Below the pieces are notes generated by a model. The model was not told the DNA's origin and searched no databases. It saw only the letters and a program-made list of their open reading frames with translations. From Pseudomonas sihuiensis (lineage in GTDB: Bacteria; Pseudomonadota; Gammaproteobacteria; Pseudomonadales; Pseudomonadaceae), in the NCBI RefSeq assembly GCF_900106015.1, contig NZ_LT629797.1, positions 2,418,001 through 2,482,000 of the forward strand: a stretch of DNA of 64,000 nucleotides, written 5' to 3'. Below are positions 10,123 to 17,530 of the stretch, piece after piece (position 1 is the stretch's first letter; every line of letters starts with the position of its first letter). A program made the translations under genes and the position numbers.

Positions 10123-11022
10123 TCACACCGAACACAAGCCACCCGGCACCGACATGATCCACTCCCGCACCGCGAGAATGGTCGGGTCATTGATGCGGCT
10201 CTCCGGGTACACCAGAAAGAACGGCTTGCCTTCCAGTTCCGGGCCGAAGGGCTGCACCAGTCGTCCCTCTCTCAGCTCATCCTCGATCAGTTGCCGACTC
10301 ATCAGCGCCACGCCCTGGGCGCCGACGGCCGCCGAGACGGCGTGGGTTTCGTCGGAGAACACCAACCCGGCACTGACATCCAGCCCCGGCACCTGAGCCT
10401 GTTTCTGCCAGACGGCCCAGTCCATCGGCGAGGAGATCGCTGCCTGGTTACGAAAATGAATCAGCGTATGCCTGGGCAGCTCAGTCGCATCGTGCAGCCC
10501 CAGCAACGGGCTGCAGGCCGGGACAAAGGTGTTGTCGAAGAGTTTTTCCGCCACCAGGCCGGGCCAGCGGCCGTCGCCGTAGCGAATGGCGATATCTGCC
10601 GTGACACCATCGAGCGCCACCGGTTCGTGCGAGGCGTGGATACGCAGGTCGATATTGGGGTGGGAGTCGCGCAGCATGCATACCCAGGACAGCAGCCAGC
10701 GCACGGCCACTGCCGGCGTGGTGCTGAGGGTAATGGCCTGTCGGCTGGGCGTCGCGCTGAGGCGTTCGACCGCGGCGCCGATGCTGTCGAAGGCGCTTTC
10801 CAGCACCTGCTGCAGTTCACGTCCGGCCATGGTCAGTTCCAGCTGACGCGGCTTGCGCACGAACAGCGCGACGCCGAGGGATTCTTCCAGTGCGCGAATC
10901 TGGTGACTGATCGCTGTGGCGGTAACGGAAAGTTCTTCCGCGGCCTGCTTGGCGCTTTCGTGGCGTGCGGCCGCCTCGAAGGCGCGCAAGGCGGAAAGCG
11001 GAGGGAGTCGGCGCCGGCTCAT
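10123..11022 (-). CDS. LysR-family transcriptional regulator (GcvA-like)
   Basis: The N-terminal winged helix-turn-helix is clear (LPPLSALRAFEAAARHESAK ... TATAISHQIRALEESLG), followed by a LysR effector-binding domain with RWLLSWVCML and DIAIRYGDGRWPG typical of the GcvA subgroup. It is divergent from the azoreductase gene, whose start lies 119 bp away, so it probably controls it. I choose the ATG at 11022 because AGG precedes it; longer in-frame starts at 11043 and 11127 have no ribosome site. Confidence 0.93.
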   Translation of the reverse strand: MSRRRLPPLSALRAFEAAARHESAKQAAEELSVTATAISHQIRALEESLGVALFVRKPRQLELTMAGRELQQVLESAFDSIGAAVERLSATPSRQAITLSTTPAVAVRWLLSWVCMLRDSHPNIDLRIHASHEPVALDGVTADIAIRYGDGRWPGLVAEKLFDNTFVPACSPLLGLHDATELPRHTLIHFRNQAAISSPMDWAVWQKQAQVPGLDVSAGLVFSDETHAVSAAVGAQGVALMSRQLIEDELREGRLVQPFGPELEGKPFFLVYPESRINDPTILAVREWIMSVPGGLCSV

Positions 11023-11141
11023 GCCTGAATTTTCCTCATCCATTGCGAAAAATATTGATCGTTTGTCGACCGCCTGAGGCGACCTTAGCCTGAGTCTGCT
11101 GCCAATCACAGATGAATTCAAATTCAATCAGGAGACTCATC

Positions 11142-11843
11142 ATGCCCCATATTCTGCATCTCGACGCCAGCGCCCGCCCCGGCCTCGCCGGCAAGGATCA
11201 GCACGGTTCGCACAGCCGCAATCTCAGCCATCGCTTTATCAGCCAGTGGCAGGCGCGCCGCCCGCAAGACGTCGTTACCTACCGCGACATCGGCCAGAAT
11301 CCGCCCTCGATCATCAACCATGACTGGATCGCCTCATCCTTCACGCCCGAGCCGAAACGCGAGGCCTGGATGCACGACACCCTGGCCGAGAGCGATCGCC
11401 TGGTGGATGAACTGATCGCCGCCGACGTGCTGGTGATCGGCACGCCGCTGTACAACTTCGGCATGCCCGCCGCGCTCAAGGCGTGGATCGACCAGGTGGT
11501 ACGCCCCGGCCGCACGGTGGACGTGGATGAAAGCAACCCGCTCGATCCCTATGTACCCAGGCTGGCCGACCGGCCGCGCCATGCGGTGATCCTCACGGCG
11601 CGCGGCGGCGTCGGTTTCGATGTGGGCGGAGAGATGGCGCATATGAACCATCTGGAGCCGAACCTGATCACTGCGCTCGGTTTCATCGGCATCACCCGCG
11701 TGCACCAGATCGCCATCGAGGGCCAGGAAGTCGGCGGTGAACTGCTTGCCGAATCCGTCAAACAAGCCTTGGGCAAGGTCGATGCGCTGGTGGCCGAGCT
11801 GCAGCGTTCATTGCAAGCCGAGCGCGTCGAAGAGCCGGCGTGA
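11142..11843 (+). CDS. azoR: FMN-dependent NAD(P)H azoreductase / quinone reductase
   Basis: A 233-residue flavodoxin-fold protein of the AzoR family. LDASARPG with SHSRNLSHRF binds the FMN phosphate, TPLYNFGMPAALKAWIDQV is the family signature near residues 105-125, and TARGGVGFD near 155 lines the flavin site. These enzymes reduce quinones and azo compounds by two-electron transfer and protect against thiol and quinone stress. A strong TCAGGAGA ribosome site precedes the ATG. The LysR gene is divergent, a common regulator-target layout. Confidence 0.93.
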   Translation: MPHILHLDASARPGLAGKDQHGSHSRNLSHRFISQWQARRPQDVVTYRDIGQNPPSIINHDWIASSFTPEPKREAWMHDTLAESDRLVDELIAADVLVIGTPLYNFGMPAALKAWIDQVVRPGRTVDVDESNPLDPYVPRLADRPRHAVILTARGGVGFDVGGEMAHMNHLEPNLITALGFIGITRVHQIAIEGQEVGGELLAESVKQALGKVDALVAELQRSLQAERVEEPA

Positions 11844-11878
11844 GGCAATGGCCAGGCCGAGGATGACGCTGCCTCGCC

Positions 11879-12622
11879 TCAGCGTTTGGTGCAGGCAAAC
11901 AGCGCGTTGCCGGAGCCGCCATCCCACGGCGCCAGGCGCTGATAGTCGTGCTCCAGCACCTGCACCTCGAAGTACGGCGCCAGCAGGCTTTGCAGCTCGG
12001 CGAAGTCCACCGCCACCATCGGGTGTTCGTCATGCCAGACCTCGGTCTGCTCGGCGACGCTGCGTTCGATGCGCAGGCGCAGCGCCTGCTGCTCGCCTTC
12101 ACCGCGGTAGTACCAGCCGGAGCTGAAGCGGAACTGCCCTTCGCCATGCTGCGCGCTGTGGGAAACGAACGAGGCATTGTCGATGCGTTGCTTGTCCACC
12201 GCGTTGAAGCAGAACACACCGCCAGCCGCCAGGGCGCCGTGCACGCTGGCGATGCAGGCCTTGAGCCGTTCGACACTGGCGCTGTAGTGGATGGAGTAGA
12301 GAAAGCAGGTGATCAGGTCCAGCGGCTCGTCGACCTGAAAACCGCACATGTCCTGCTGGGCAAAGCGTGCTTCGGGGCAGCGCTGGGCGGCGCGGTCGAG
12401 CATCGGCTGGTTGATGTCCAGGCCGCTGCTGACATAGCCGGCATCGAGAAAATGGCGCACATGCGGGCCGGTACCACAGGCCAGATCGAGGTGGCGCTTG
12501 CCGCCGTTGCCGAACAGCTGTTGCAGGCGCTGCACGCAATGACTCTGGGCGGCGTAGTCGATGTCCGCGCACATCAGATCGTAGTAACCCGACAGGTCGG
12601 TATAGAGGGCATTGCCGGACAT
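11879..12622 (-). CDS. Class I SAM-dependent methyltransferase
   Basis: A 247-residue protein with the Rossmann methyltransferase core: HLDLACGTGPHVRHFLDAGY (motif I, about residues 45-64), GLDINQPMLDRA (acidic loop), and LITCFLYSIHY (motif IV). The substrate cannot be inferred; the C-terminal part with a W-rich beta region resembles small-molecule or N-methyltransferases. The start at 12622 (MSGNALYTDLSGYYDLM) gives the usual family N-terminus. It is convergent with azoR. Confidence 0.87.
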   Translation of the reverse strand: MSGNALYTDLSGYYDLMCADIDYAAQSHCVQRLQQLFGNGGKRHLDLACGTGPHVRHFLDAGYVSSGLDINQPMLDRAAQRCPEARFAQQDMCGFQVDEPLDLITCFLYSIHYSASVERLKACIASVHGALAAGGVFCFNAVDKQRIDNASFVSHSAQHGEGQFRFSSGWYYRGEGEQQALRLRIERSVAEQTEVWHDEHPMVAVDFAELQSLLAPYFEVQVLEHDYQRLAPWDGGSGNALFACTKR

Positions 12623-12906
12623 GATGACAGGGGCGCGAGGACGAAGGGCGCGCATCATAGCTCAGGCCGCGAATGGGCAAAATCACTATCGCTGCCGTCG
12701 ACATGCCGGCGGTCTGGTCGAGCTCGACGCTTACCATGAACGGGCCCCAGCGACGCTTATGAAACAGCTGGAAGCCTTCTATCGCGGGGCTTTCGCCAGC
12801 TATCAGCCACATCGATGTTCACCATCAAGCCAATGAAGTTCTCTGAAAAAATCCAGTGCGTAACATCTGCTCCATACCCAACCACAACCCCCTGGAGCAC
12901 CACATC

Positions 12907-13386
12907 ATGAAACGCCAACTCATCCTCAGCTTTGCTTTCTCCGTACTGGCAGCCAACGTATTTGCCGCTTCTTCCGCCCAACCTGTAGTCGCCGAAGGTG
13001 GCTCGGATCGTCTGATCGAAAACCGCGTTGCCGAAGGTGGCTCTGACCGTCTGATCGAAAACCGCGTCGCAGAAGGTGGTTCCGACCGTCTGATCGAAAA
13101 CCGTGTTGCCGAAGGTGGCTCTGATCGCCTGATCGAAAACCGCGTCGCAGAAGGTGGCTCCGATCGCCTGATCGAAAACCGTGTTGCCGAAGGTGGCTCT
13201 GATCGTCTGATCGAGAACCGCGTTGCCGAAGGTGGCTCTGATCGCCTGATCGAAAACCGTGTTGCCGAAGGTGGCTCTGATCGTCTGATCGAGAACCGCG
13301 TTGCCGAAGGTGGCTCTGATCGTCTGATCGAGAACCGCGTTGCCGAAGGTGGCTCTGATCGCCTGATCGAAAACCGCACCGCCTGA
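12907..13386 (+). CDS. Secreted protein built of ten identical 13-residue repeats
   Basis: A 159-residue protein. Residues 1-20 form a signal peptide (MKRQLILSFAFSVLAANVFA) and are followed by a short linker and ten tandem units of VAEGGSDRLIENR (residues 28-157), ending TA. All ten units are identical at the protein level, while the DNA differs only at silent sites. Each unit is charged and Gly-containing, which would suit a regular solenoid or an extended fibre, but no structure or function is known to me. I have a vague, unconfirmed memory of related pseudomonad proteins labelled 'phage infection protein'. After the TGA stop the same frame continues for 11 codons with DLIENVV, a degenerate extra unit, then TGA. 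Confidence 0.8.
   Translation: MKRQLILSFAFSVLAANVFAASSAQPVVAEGGSDRLIENRVAEGGSDRLIENRVAEGGSDRLIENRVAEGGSDRLIENRVAEGGSDRLIENRVAEGGSDRLIENRVAEGGSDRLIENRVAEGGSDRLIENRVAEGGSDRLIENRVAEGGSDRLIENRTA
12988..13377 (+). repeat. Ten tandem 39-nt coding repeats
   Basis: Ten contiguous 39-bp units without spacers. Units 6, 8 and 9 are identical at the DNA level; the others differ only in third codon positions such as GTT/GTC, GCC/GCA, TCT/TCC, CGT/CGC and GAA/GAG. Because 39 is divisible by three, all six frames stay largely open through the array. Confidence 0.97.
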
Positions 13387-13597
13387 CACCTTCCCTATGA
13401 CCTGATCGAGAACGTCGTATGACTCGATGGCAAGCGCAGCCCCACAAGGCCGGCCTGATAAGCTGGTCTTGGTTTTTTCAGGAATAGAAAGCACCGCGCA
13501 CTGCGCGAATGAGCAGCCCCGTGTCGACCCCAGGCAATCGACCGCCCCGCCCCCGCTCTATGGTGAACGCCCCTTTGATCACTCACCGGAGCGCCCC

Positions 13598-13945
13598 ATG
13601 GCCAACAAACCGATCACCGTTCTGCGCGACACCCAGCCGATACCCGTCGTCGATGCCTGCAAGTGGGAGCGCATCGAAGGTGACCCGCACACCGTCAACC
13701 TCAATGCCTACACCTCCGAAGACGGCAGCAAGATCATGGGCACCTGGATCTGTACGCCCGGCAAATGGCGCGTGGAGTACGTGAAGTGGGAGTACTGCCA
13801 CTTCCAGGAAGGCTACTGCATCATCACCCCGGACGGCATGGAGCCGATTCACCTCAAAGCCGGCGACATCTTCGTGGTCGAACCCGGCATGAAAGGCACC
13901 TGGGAAGTGGTGGAAACGGTGCGCAAGTACTTCGTGTTCGCCTGA
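13598..13945 (+). CDS. Cupin-domain protein
   Basis: A 115-residue single-cupin protein of the DUF861 / (S)-ureidoglycine aminohydrolase-like type. WICTPGKWRVEYVKWEYCHFQEGYCIIT and a later AGDIFVVEPGMKGTWEV form the two cupin motifs. The first motif has fewer His than metal cupins, so a classical metal centre is uncertain. A CCGGAGCG ribosome site precedes the ATG at 13598. Confidence 0.85.
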   Translation: MANKPITVLRDTQPIPVVDACKWERIEGDPHTVNLNAYTSEDGSKIMGTWICTPGKWRVEYVKWEYCHFQEGYCIITPDGMEPIHLKAGDIFVVEPGMKGTWEVVETVRKYFVFA

Positions 13946-14079
13946 CGCTGAGCTGACAGCGGCGCACCGGCTTGAAAAGCGCAGGAACTTGGCCTATTCA
14001 CAACGGTCAGTGCTGCGCCGCCGACCTGGCGGTTCCCTCATCACGGACGGCCCACAAGGCCTTTCAGCAAGGAATCATC

Positions 14080-14556
14080 ATGAACCGACTCAAACTGCCG
14101 CTGCTCTCCCTCGCCTGCGCCCTGCCGCTGGCCGCCTGCGCCGCCACCCCGGAGGCGCTCAAGCCCTACCCCGCCGCTGCCGACGGCTATAACCGCCATG
14201 TGATCGAGCTGCCAGCGCAAAGCAATGAAGCCGAGCACAAGGTAGAGATCATCGCCGGCAAGACCCTGGAAGTGGATTGCAACCAGCAACGCCTGGGCGG
14301 TCAGTGGCAGGAAAAGACCGTGGAAGGCTGGGGCTACAGCTACTACGAACTGGGCCAGGTCGGCCCGGCCATGAGCACGCTGATGGCCTGCCCGGACGGC
14401 AGCCGCAAGCAGGCCTTCGTGCGCGTTGGCGGTGAGCCGCAACTGGTGCGCTACAACAGCAAGCTACCACTGGTGATCTACGCGCCGAAGGATGTCGAAG
14501 TGCGCTACCGCGTGTGGTCTGCAGCGGCCGAAACCAGCACCGCACCGCGTCAATAA
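14080..14556 (+). CDS. eco: Ecotin, serine protease inhibitor, with a lipobox-type signal
   Basis: Ecotin is a periplasmic dimeric inhibitor of trypsin-fold proteases. The mature part matches E. coli ecotin closely: [15 protein letters not shown], the reactive loop STLMACPDG (P1 Met retained), [20 protein letters not shown] and RYRVWSA. The two disulfide cysteines (in EVDCN and LMACP) are present. The N-terminus ends LPLAAC, which fits a lipobox with Cys20, so this homologue may be lipidated; cleavage by signal peptidase I nearby is the alternative. A GGAATC ribosome site precedes the ATG and a terminator follows. Confidence 0.93.
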   Translation: MNRLKLPLLSLACALPLAACAATPEALKPYPAAADGYNRHVIELPAQSNEAEHKVEIIAGKTLEVDCNQQRLGGQWQEKTVEGWGYSYYELGQVGPAMSTLMACPDGSRKQAFVRVGGEPQLVRYNSKLPLVIYAPKDVEVRYRVWSAAAETSTAPRQ

Positions 14557-14570
14557 GCCCTCCCCGACAT

Positions 14571-14594
14571 GCCAGCCCCTCGGGGCTGGTGTTT
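14571..14594 (+). terminator. Terminator after ecotin gene
   Basis: The stem CCAGCCC / GGGCTGG with a CTCG loop is followed by TGTTT. It lies 15 bp after the ecotin stop codon. Confidence 0.6.
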
Positions 14595-14725
14595 CAATCG
14601 GGTAACACCCATGAAAAAGGCTCTAGATAGCGGTTATGGGACTGGCTGCAGCGATAGGCACAGCTATGCTCAAGGAGCACTTTTCATCAGCCATCACTGC
14701 AGCGTTCGTACGTATCGGAGTTGCC

Positions 14726-15547
14726 ATGGACATAGAGAGTCTGTTCGCCCAACTGCACACCCTGCCCAGCATTCCCAAGGTTGCGCAGGATCTGATCCAA
14801 CAGTTCGACAACCCTGCCTCCAGCCTGGAAAGCGTGGCGCGCAATATCGAGCGCGACCCGGTCATCGCCGCCAAGGTACTGCGCCTGGCCAACTCGCCAC
14901 GTTTTCGCGGGGCCCGTGAAGCAGTGAGCGTCGAGGACGCCGCCATGCGCCTGGGCTTCAACACCCTGCGCACGCTGGTGCTGGCCTCGGCGATGACGGG
15001 CGCGTTTCAGGTCGATACCGGCTTCGACCTCAAGGGTTTCTGGATTCGCAGCTTTCGCGTCGCCAGTATCGCCCGCAGCCTGGCCAAGCAGCTGAAGCTG
15101 GACACCGACGCCGCCTTCACCTGCGGCATGATGCACAACATCGGCGAATTGCTGATCCAGACCGGCGCGCCGGATTTCGCCCGGCGCATGAACCGTCATC
15201 CGAAACGTGAAGCCGCGGCCCACGCCGCCGAGGAAACCCTGCAACTGGGCTTCGGCTACCCGGAAGTGGGCGCTGAACTGGCGCGCCGCTGGCAGTTGCC
15301 GGCGCTTATCCAGCAAGCGATTGCCTATCAGGCACGTCCGACTCAGGCGCCCAGTGACGGCCGCTACGCGCGCCTGGTCGCACAGTCGGTAATCGTCGCG
15401 GAAACCATCGAGCTGGACGGCGTCAGCGAACAGGCACGGCAGAGCCTGGAAGGCCCATTGTTCGAGGAAGTCGACCTGAACAAGCTGTTCGAAGCCTTGC
15501 CAGCGGTGCTGGAAGCAGACAAGGCGTTTGCCGAACTGCTGGGCTGA
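14726..15547 (+). CDS. HDOD-domain signalling protein
   Basis: A 273-residue protein consisting of one HDOD domain: LPSIPKVAQDLIQQ, RDPVIAAKVLRLANSPRF, and FTCGMMHNIGELLI, where HD-type metal-binding residues are not preserved as in hydrolytic HD proteins. HDOD proteins act as regulatory scaffolds in two-component and c-di-GMP pathways rather than as enzymes. A CGGAG ribosome site precedes the ATG at 14726. There is no attached effector domain, so a partner is expected elsewhere. Confidence 0.88.
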   Translation: MDIESLFAQLHTLPSIPKVAQDLIQQFDNPASSLESVARNIERDPVIAAKVLRLANSPRFRGAREAVSVEDAAMRLGFNTLRTLVLASAMTGAFQVDTGFDLKGFWIRSFRVASIARSLAKQLKLDTDAAFTCGMMHNIGELLIQTGAPDFARRMNRHPKREAAAHAAEETLQLGFGYPEVGAELARRWQLPALIQQAIAYQARPTQAPSDGRYARLVAQSVIVAETIELDGVSEQARQSLEGPLFEEVDLNKLFEALPAVLEADKAFAELLG

Positions 15548-15703
15548 ATAAAGAGCCTGTTCAACGTCTCGCGAGCCAGAGCTTTGAGCAGGTTCTTGGA
15601 TGCGGCCCTGGAAACAACAGGTGATCTGCCTCGAGTCAGCGCCGGGCAAGCCTTGCCGGAAGGGAATTGACAACCACAACCACGACTGACTCCAGCCTGA
15701 TCC

Positions 15704-16117
15704 TTAGCCTGGCTTCTTGCCGGAGTCAGCATTGGCCGCGATGGCCAGCGCCATGACGACCTCTCGCACGACCTTGCGCTGCGCAGCAGGCAGAGCCAGA
15801 AAGGCCTCGATCACCTCACGTTCCTGATAGAACTTGGGATCTTCCCAACGGCCACGCTGCTCGCGTACGGCGGCACCGGCCTGTGCGCCAAAGCGCAGTA
15901 CCTGCGGTTCGATACGCAGCCACTCGGCAAGCACCTGCAATTTGTCCTGCGACGGTATCGCCTCGCCACGCAACCAGCGGGAAACCGCCTGAAAGGTCAC
16001 GGAACGGCCCCAGTAACGCGAATTGAACTCGCGCTCGAGCACGGCGGGGCGATCTGGATATCCAGCCGCAATCATGGCGCTACGCAGGCGCTGGGCGAAT
16101 TCGGTTTTTTCGGTCAT
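15704..16117 (-). CDS. XRE-type helix-turn-helix regulator
   Basis: A 137-residue protein with an N-terminal phage-repressor-like HTH (SVTFQAVSRWLRGEAIPSQD, LQVLAEWLRIEPQVLRFG at residues 40-75) and a helical C-terminal region (PAAQRKVVREVVMALAIAA). It is divergent from a BRO-N-type gene across a 118 bp AT-rich spacer containing ATGAAA / TTTCAT dyads near 16170-16190, which are candidate operators. The layout resembles a repressor/antirepressor switch. Confidence 0.82.
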   Translation of the reverse strand: MTEKTEFAQRLRSAMIAAGYPDRPAVLEREFNSRYWGRSVTFQAVSRWLRGEAIPSQDKLQVLAEWLRIEPQVLRFGAQAGAAVREQRGRWEDPKFYQEREVIEAFLALPAAQRKVVREVVMALAIAANADSGKKPG

Positions 16118-16235
16118 GGACGCGGACGTTAAATTCCGCTTCCATGCTTGATTGAACAGTCAGTTGTATATTAAATGAAATTCATGGTTTCATCGCATTC
16201 AACAGGCCGTTGTTTCATGCACTAGGGAGGGCGCC

Positions 16236-16694
16236 ATGACCAGTCCGATCAACCCCGTCTTCGAAGACATTCGTCTCACCGTGCAGCGCGCCGCCGATGG
16301 CCGTTTCTGGTTCGTCGCGCAGACCGTTTGCCAGGCCCTGGAACTGGCCGACGAACAAGCCGCCCTGCTGCTTCACTGTCGACCGGAGGGCATTCTTTTC
16401 GGCAATGAGGAAACGCCTCAAGCCATGATCGACCTGGAGAACCTGCTACGCCTGAGCCTGAGCAGCACCAGCCCACGCGCTGAACGTCTGCGCAGCTGGC
16501 TCTGCCAAGTCCTGCTGCCGCACCTGTTCAGCAGCTCCAGCCTGCCCAGCTATCGACAGCTGAACACGGCAAACAAACGCCTGCGCGTACTCAAGTGGCA
16601 CGACGACTGGTGGATGTCGATGAATGACGTGATGCAGGTTTTCGGCACTCGGCCGGAGCTGTTGGCCATGAGCGAGGACCCGTGCTGCAGTTGA
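16236..16694 (+). CDS. BRO-N-like protein
   Basis: A 152-residue protein whose first ~100 residues resemble the BRO-N DNA-binding fold found in phage antirepressors and baculovirus BRO proteins: FEDIRLTVQRAADGRFWFVA followed by QTVCQALELAD. The C-terminal part (RLRVLKWHDDWWMSMNDVMQVFG) looks like a second, partial copy of the same fold. No catalytic motif is seen. An AGGGAGG ribosome site precedes the ATG. It sits divergent to the XRE regulator, implying a shared function. Confidence 0.72.
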   Translation: MTSPINPVFEDIRLTVQRAADGRFWFVAQTVCQALELADEQAALLLHCRPEGILFGNEETPQAMIDLENLLRLSLSSTSPRAERLRSWLCQVLLPHLFSSSSLPSYRQLNTANKRLRVLKWHDDWWMSMNDVMQVFGTRPELLAMSEDPCCS

Positions 16695-16739
16695 GCACGA
16701 CGCCGGGGCTCGCTCGCCAAACATGCTGACAGCGACCGG

Positions 16740-17384
16740 TCAGCGCATGCAGCACTGCTTGTATTTCTTGCCGCTGCCGCAACTGCACGGGTCGTTGCGC
16801 CCGACCTTGGTCTCTTCGCGGCGAACCGGCAGCAGCGGGTCCAGGTTCTGCTGCCAGTACTCATAAAGCTCGACGGCGGCCGGTTCCAGCATCGCTGTGC
16901 TGGCTTCGTATTCGGCATCGGTCATGGCCTTGAGCGTCTCGCTGCCACTTTCGTCGCCGTGCAGAGTGATCAGCGCCAGGGCCGCCTGCGCCGACTCGGG
17001 CAGCGCTTGCTCCAGCCAACCGGCAACTGCCGCACCGCGCAGATAGCCCGCACACCACTCGGAGACGATCAGCTTCTCGCCCTTGCCGTTGTTGTCAGCC
17101 AGGAAGATCGCCTCATAGTCATCTGGCTCCTCGCTGAGCATGTAGGCGGCTTCGCTCATCAGCTCGACGGCCAGCTTCATGAAACGCTCACCATCCTTGT
17201 CGCTGGGCCATTGCGGCGGCTGGTCGACCCAGATCGCCGAATACCAGATGGCAGGCGCGACCTGGCGCGGGGCGGAGACGATGGCGGCGAAATAACCGTC
17301 CAGCTCGCTGGCGGACAGGATCGAGTCATCGTTGCCGTACTTGAGCAGCCACTGATCGAGCTTCTCCAACCCTCTGTTGTCCAT
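16740..17384 (-). CDS. UPF0149/YecA-family protein with SEC-C zinc motif
   Basis: A 214-residue protein: an N-terminal YecA-like helical domain ([17 protein letters not shown]) and a C-terminal SEC-C motif, [16 protein letters not shown], that binds zinc as in SecA. Its role is unknown; SEC-C proteins are thought to contact ribosomes or protein complexes. I choose the ATG at 17384 because GGAGG lies seven bases upstream; the alternative at 17390 is GTG. Confidence 0.88.
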   Translation of the reverse strand: MDNRGLEKLDQWLLKYGNDDSILSASELDGYFAAIVSAPRQVAPAIWYSAIWVDQPPQWPSDKDGERFMKLAVELMSEAAYMLSEEPDDYEAIFLADNNGKGEKLIVSEWCAGYLRGAAVAGWLEQALPESAQAALALITLHGDESGSETLKAMTDAEYEASTAMLEPAAVELYEYWQQNLDPLLPVRREETKVGRNDPCSCGSGKKYKQCCMR

Positions 17385-17530
17385 CGCCACGCCTCCGCCT
17401 GAAAAAGGCCGCTACTGTACCGCCATCGGTGCGTATTACCAGCCGTCCGGCATCTGGCGAGTGCCCACAGGCCGTCAGCCCGGTACAATGCGCGCCTTGC
17501 CCGTGTGCCAGCCTGATAAAAGAAAACACC

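Noticed and set aside
12988..13377. Regular 39-nt repeats resembling a CRISPR array
   Set aside because: The units are contiguous with no spacers, are in frame, and encode an invariant protein repeat behind a signal peptide.
12757..13494. Long minus-strand frames (up to 245 codons) through the repeat region
   Set aside because: A 39-nt repeat keeps every frame open; no signal peptide, ribosome site or silent-site pattern supports the minus strand, while plus-strand variation is purely synonymous.
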